From Albula goreensis (taxonomy: Eukaryota; Chordata; Actinopteri; Albuliformes; Albulidae), in the NCBI GenBank assembly GCA_022829145.1, contig CM040746.1, positions 12,212,184 to 12,276,183 of the forward strand: a stretch of DNA of 64,000 bases, read 5' to 3'. The position numbers and the translations under genes were made by a program. The notes beneath the pieces are model-generated. The model did no database searches and was not told the DNA's origin. It saw only the letters and a program-made list of their open reading frames with translations. Of the stretch, positions 60,987 through 64,000 are shown one piece after another. Every line of letters begins with the position of its first letter. Position 1 is the stretch's first letter.

Positions 60987-61189
60987 CAGCTGCCTGTTAC
61001 CCCATCATCGCACCCCATGGCTCCAACCAGCCCCAGCACCACCACCAACACCAACAGCAGCAGCAACAACAACAACACCAACAGCAGTAGCAGCACGGCA
61101 GGATGGGAGCAGCTCAGCAAGACCAACCTGTACATCCGGGGGTTGCCCCCGGCAACCACTGACCACGACCTCGTCAAGCTCTGTCAGCC
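60987..61189 (+). CDS. rbms1: rbms1 early coding exon (RNA-binding motif, single-stranded interacting protein 1), start of RRM1
   Basis: After a very strong pyrimidine tract and CCAGCAG acceptor, 203 bases encode [20 protein letters not shown]..., a Thr/Asn/Ser-rich linker, and then [20 protein letters not shown] followed by HDLVKLCQP. Human RBMS1 has QSLVPAHPMAPPSPSTT... and [20 protein letters not shown]...LVKLCQP. LYIRGL (exon residues 48-53) is RNP2 of the first RRM. The donor is GTAAGT (61190) in phase 2, splitting the Pro codon before the conserved YGKIV. RBMS1 binds A/U-rich RNA and single-stranded DNA. Its paralogues RBMS2 and RBMS3 share this exon; position next to tank and psmd14 decides for rbms1. 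The remaining RRM exons lie to the right of the window. Confidence 0.93.
61023..61096 (+). repeat. rbms1: CAC/CAA/CAG trinucleotide tract inside the rbms1 exon
   Basis: Tandem ACC/AAC/AGC codons (CAN-type triplets) encode the Thr/Asn/Ser run between the N-terminal MAP segment and the RRM. The reading frame avoids the poly-Gln/His frame. Confidence 0.85.
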
Positions 61190-64000
61190 GTAAGTGCGTT
61201 TTCTCTCCTCATGATCAATTATTAGCTCCGCTTCGGCCCTTGCGTCCAAGATCTGGTCAGACTTCCTGAGGCTAACCATACACCACATGCTAAAGCACCG
61301 AACAGAAGTATTTCAGTAATATTTTTCAGCCTGTTGCAGGAATATTAGTTTCTGTTGTATCTTAAAGTTGGTGTACAGTTTGCTAAATAGTATGACAGTT
61401 GAATGTCTAAAGGGAATGTTATATTTTTCCTGGCGAAATGTTGATAAACTGTTATGATAAAGATTTGCAACAGTGCAAATAATTATCAGTCAACAGATGA
61501 TAGTATTTCAGATGCATGGTATTGATGCTGTGAGATGAGGTTTAGATACAGCACATGGTAATTGCACTGTGTGGAGCTGAGACTGCGCCACAAACCTTGC
61601 AAGTACAGAGCATGTGCAGCTTTAGATAGAGCTAGAATGCTAGTCAGCCAAAAACAGAAAGCAGCAACCAAGATGCTTTTCAAAATGTTTGCAGGATAGA
61701 ATGTAGCACATTACTAGTTTTTTTTTTTTTTTTTTTGTTAATCTTCAAAGGCTCATCTTTAGCAAGGGTGCCAATAATTCTGAACTGCATTATATTAAAA
61801 TTCCTATGATAAAATGACTTCTTATCATTAACACACACATTATACATTAATAAAGTAAATAAAATGCAGTAAAACAATTAAACCATCCAGTTTCTAGATT
61901 TGGTATTCCAATTTAAAAATAGGCCTAATGCCTATTTACAAGTGTTAAGCTTAGTTTTGCCAGATTTTTTTTTGATATGTAAAAGAAACATGTGAAGAAG
62001 TTACATTCATACCAAACATCCACTGTCCAGTTTATGAATAAATTAACTAATACTGAGGTTTGAACTGTGGATATCACCTTTGAAACGCAACATTTTCTCG
62101 CCACATCGTTAACTGGGCTGTGCACCTGTGTGTGATTGAGGGGAGGGACTCTGAAATAACCAAACCTACATTGGTAAGTAGTGTGAGTCGAGGGCTGACA
62201 GCGGTGTCACATTTTAATTAAGAGATGAAAAACGATATTGGTTGCTGAAGGGTAAACTGGAGGGCCGCAGTGGTATCAAGAGCAGGGAAATGGGTGAGTG
62301 TAGATTCACATTGCACCAGCTGAAGAACAGATCTCTGCCCACTCTAAAGAGCACTGCATTATTGTATACCTGCTATCTGCTGAAAGATCACAGGGGTGAC
62401 TTTGAAATCTCATTTCGCCCACCCCCTACCCCCATCCCCCATCCCCTATCTCCCTTCTTCCTACACAGTGCCATGTTGACTTTGCCATGCATTTGATCTC
62501 GCTGTTTTACAGTTGTCTAGGGTATTTCTCCATAAGCTTGGAGAGGCACAGTGTTGTAGTATATGAGCTCTGCTGGAACACATTTATTTGAAGCAATCAG
62601 CTAGCTGGGCTTTTTGGCCATATTGAAGATGGGGCTTTTTGGGGAGCGGTGGTGAAGTTGGGGTATCTGGGGGGCATCTAGAAGTTGGGGTGTCCCTAGC
62701 ATGGGGGAGACAAGATGCCTGAACATGACTTAAGATAGGAGTGAAAGCAAGAATAAGAGTGATGACCTGCAGCTCTCAGCACCAAGAAAGCAGAGGCAGC
62801 AGCAACAACACCTAGCTAGCTACCTTCTTAATGTTTGCACTGAACATTATGTGGCCATCTGGCTATCTAGCTGTCTAAGCAAAGGCAGTTCCAAGTAAAG
62901 TTCCTGTTTTTTCTCTTTTTTTGCCTCAGTACCTGGCAAACATATATTTCTGTTTGTGTTGGGCCCAGAGGTAGTGGCAGTTGGAGGGTCTGGTTATTTT
63001 CTCGGGCTTGTGGTCTCTGATATTTCTGTGAGAGAAGTCTGAATCTGTGTTCATGCATGATATGAAGCAGGTGTGGCTATGCCTGTAGGGCCCAAGGCTT
63101 TCAATTTTTTTCATATTTTGGTGTTTGACCACGACAAGACTTTTATTTTGCCGGTAGCACTCTACAATGACTGTTCATTTTCTGAGCCCTTCTCTATTCT
63201 GTGGTGGTTTATTGATATTGCAGTGGTCAGAATCTTGCATACTGCACTTGTAATCTAGCTATTTAATTGTGTATATATTATACAATATAATTTACTTTAT
63301 GGAAGAAACAAATAGGTAATTTACATTGCCATTAAAATGTCAAAATAAAAGTCATTTAATCCTAATAGAAGTCAATTATTGTGCCTACACCCTATTTAAT
63401 ACAATATTTCACTATTCATATAAAGTATCTAAAGGCTAAAAATATAAGTGAAAAGTTGCATTCACGTTTCACACAGAAAAAGGAGAAACGTAGTACCACA
63501 AAAGACATTATTTTACAGAAAAGTAGCAAAAAAGATTGTAAATGGACACAGATTAAGTATTTCTTGTCTCTGACTGGAGATTCTTACAGCACCGTAGTAT
63601 GTAGAGTTCCTGCCTCTCACCATAGACAGGAAAGAACAGACCTCAAGGTTCTTCACCTTTGCAGAGAAAAAAAATTCTTGACTAGATTAGATCAGTGTGT
63701 CTTGAGTAATTTCCCCGCTTTAATTAGCAGAGGAAACTGATAACATGGCCTCCGTCTTCACTTTCATGCATTTTGGGTATGTCTGTAATGAAAACTACTT
63801 GAATGGATAGTTCTTCTCTTGGTTTTGGAAGTATTGTCTTCAGCTAACTACACACATTTAGGAAGTACTGACAGCATGTTTCCTGTGTGTTGGCCTGGAA
63901 AGTATGAGAGCTGCCAATTTGGAGTGGTCTTAGCACAGAGCCCAGAGAGGACTATATTTTACTGAAACGGTGGAGTATGTAAAATTGGCTGTAGATTAAC
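61190..64000 (+). other. rbms1: rbms1 intron after the RRM1-start exon
   Basis: No exon with the expected YGKIVSTKAILD sequence is seen before the window ends. The intron holds a T19 run at 61718-61736, a segment sharing AAGGGTGCCAATAATT with a site near 60119, and copy B of a dispersed repeat (about 62960-63130). Confidence 0.6.
62960..63130 (+). repeat. dispersed repeat copy B (unnamed family)
   Basis: Collinear with about 42155-42345: shared GTGGCAGTTGG, GTCTGG, TTGTGGTC, AGTCTGAATC and GCATGATATGAAG in the same order. Diverged copies, same orientation, 20.8 kb apart. Confidence 0.6.

Overview
This window is vertebrate nuclear DNA, almost certainly from a teleost fish. It is AT-rich and intron-dominated, with GT-AG splice sites, microsatellites and fish-type transposon debris, and no prokaryotic gene organisation. 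Three vertebrate genes can be recognised from their exons: psmd14 (minus strand, 5' end only), tank (minus strand, complete) and rbms1 (plus strand, one early coding exon). In human 2q24 the same neighbours lie in the order RBMS1-TANK-PSMD14, with RBMS1 head-to-head with TANK and TANK and PSMD14 on one strand. The orientation here is the same, so this is a compacted copy of a conserved block. The species cannot be named from the sequence.

Layout. 1-3960 holds the 5' part of psmd14: exon 2 with the start codon at 1197-1249, a 2.6 kb intron, and a probable non-coding exon 1 and promoter near 3825-3960. 3960-9700 is intergenic. 9700-23300 is tank: a 3'UTR with a 220-bp CA/TG array, seven coding exons (20406 down to 10181, 364 codons), an untranslated exon 1 near 22975-23090, and a promoter with a TATA box, two adjacent kappaB palindromes, an inverted CCAAT box and an octamer. 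23300-26140 shows nothing clear. 26140-28330 is a decayed L2/Rex1-like LINE interrupted by a 0.7 kb hAT-like non-autonomous element with an 8-bp target duplication. 28330-60986 is long non-coding DNA (intergenic and/or the 5' part of rbms1) with a 48-bp minisatellite, possible CTCF-type sites, stretches that look like conserved non-coding elements, and candidate 5' exons. 60987-61189 is the rbms1 exon that starts RRM1. The rest, to 64000, is rbms1 intron.

How the genes relate. Tank is a scaffold that binds TRAF proteins and TBK1/IKK-epsilon and modulates NF-kappaB and interferon signalling. The kappaB/TATA promoter suggests it is itself an NF-kappaB target here, which would make a feedback loop. 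Psmd14 (Rpn11) is the proteasome lid deubiquitinase and Rbms1 is an RNA/ssDNA-binding protein; their proximity to tank is conserved synteny, not an operon-like relationship. I found no convincing wholly new biological system. The most useful leads are the tank promoter, the nested-transposon history, and the unresolved 5' end of rbms1.
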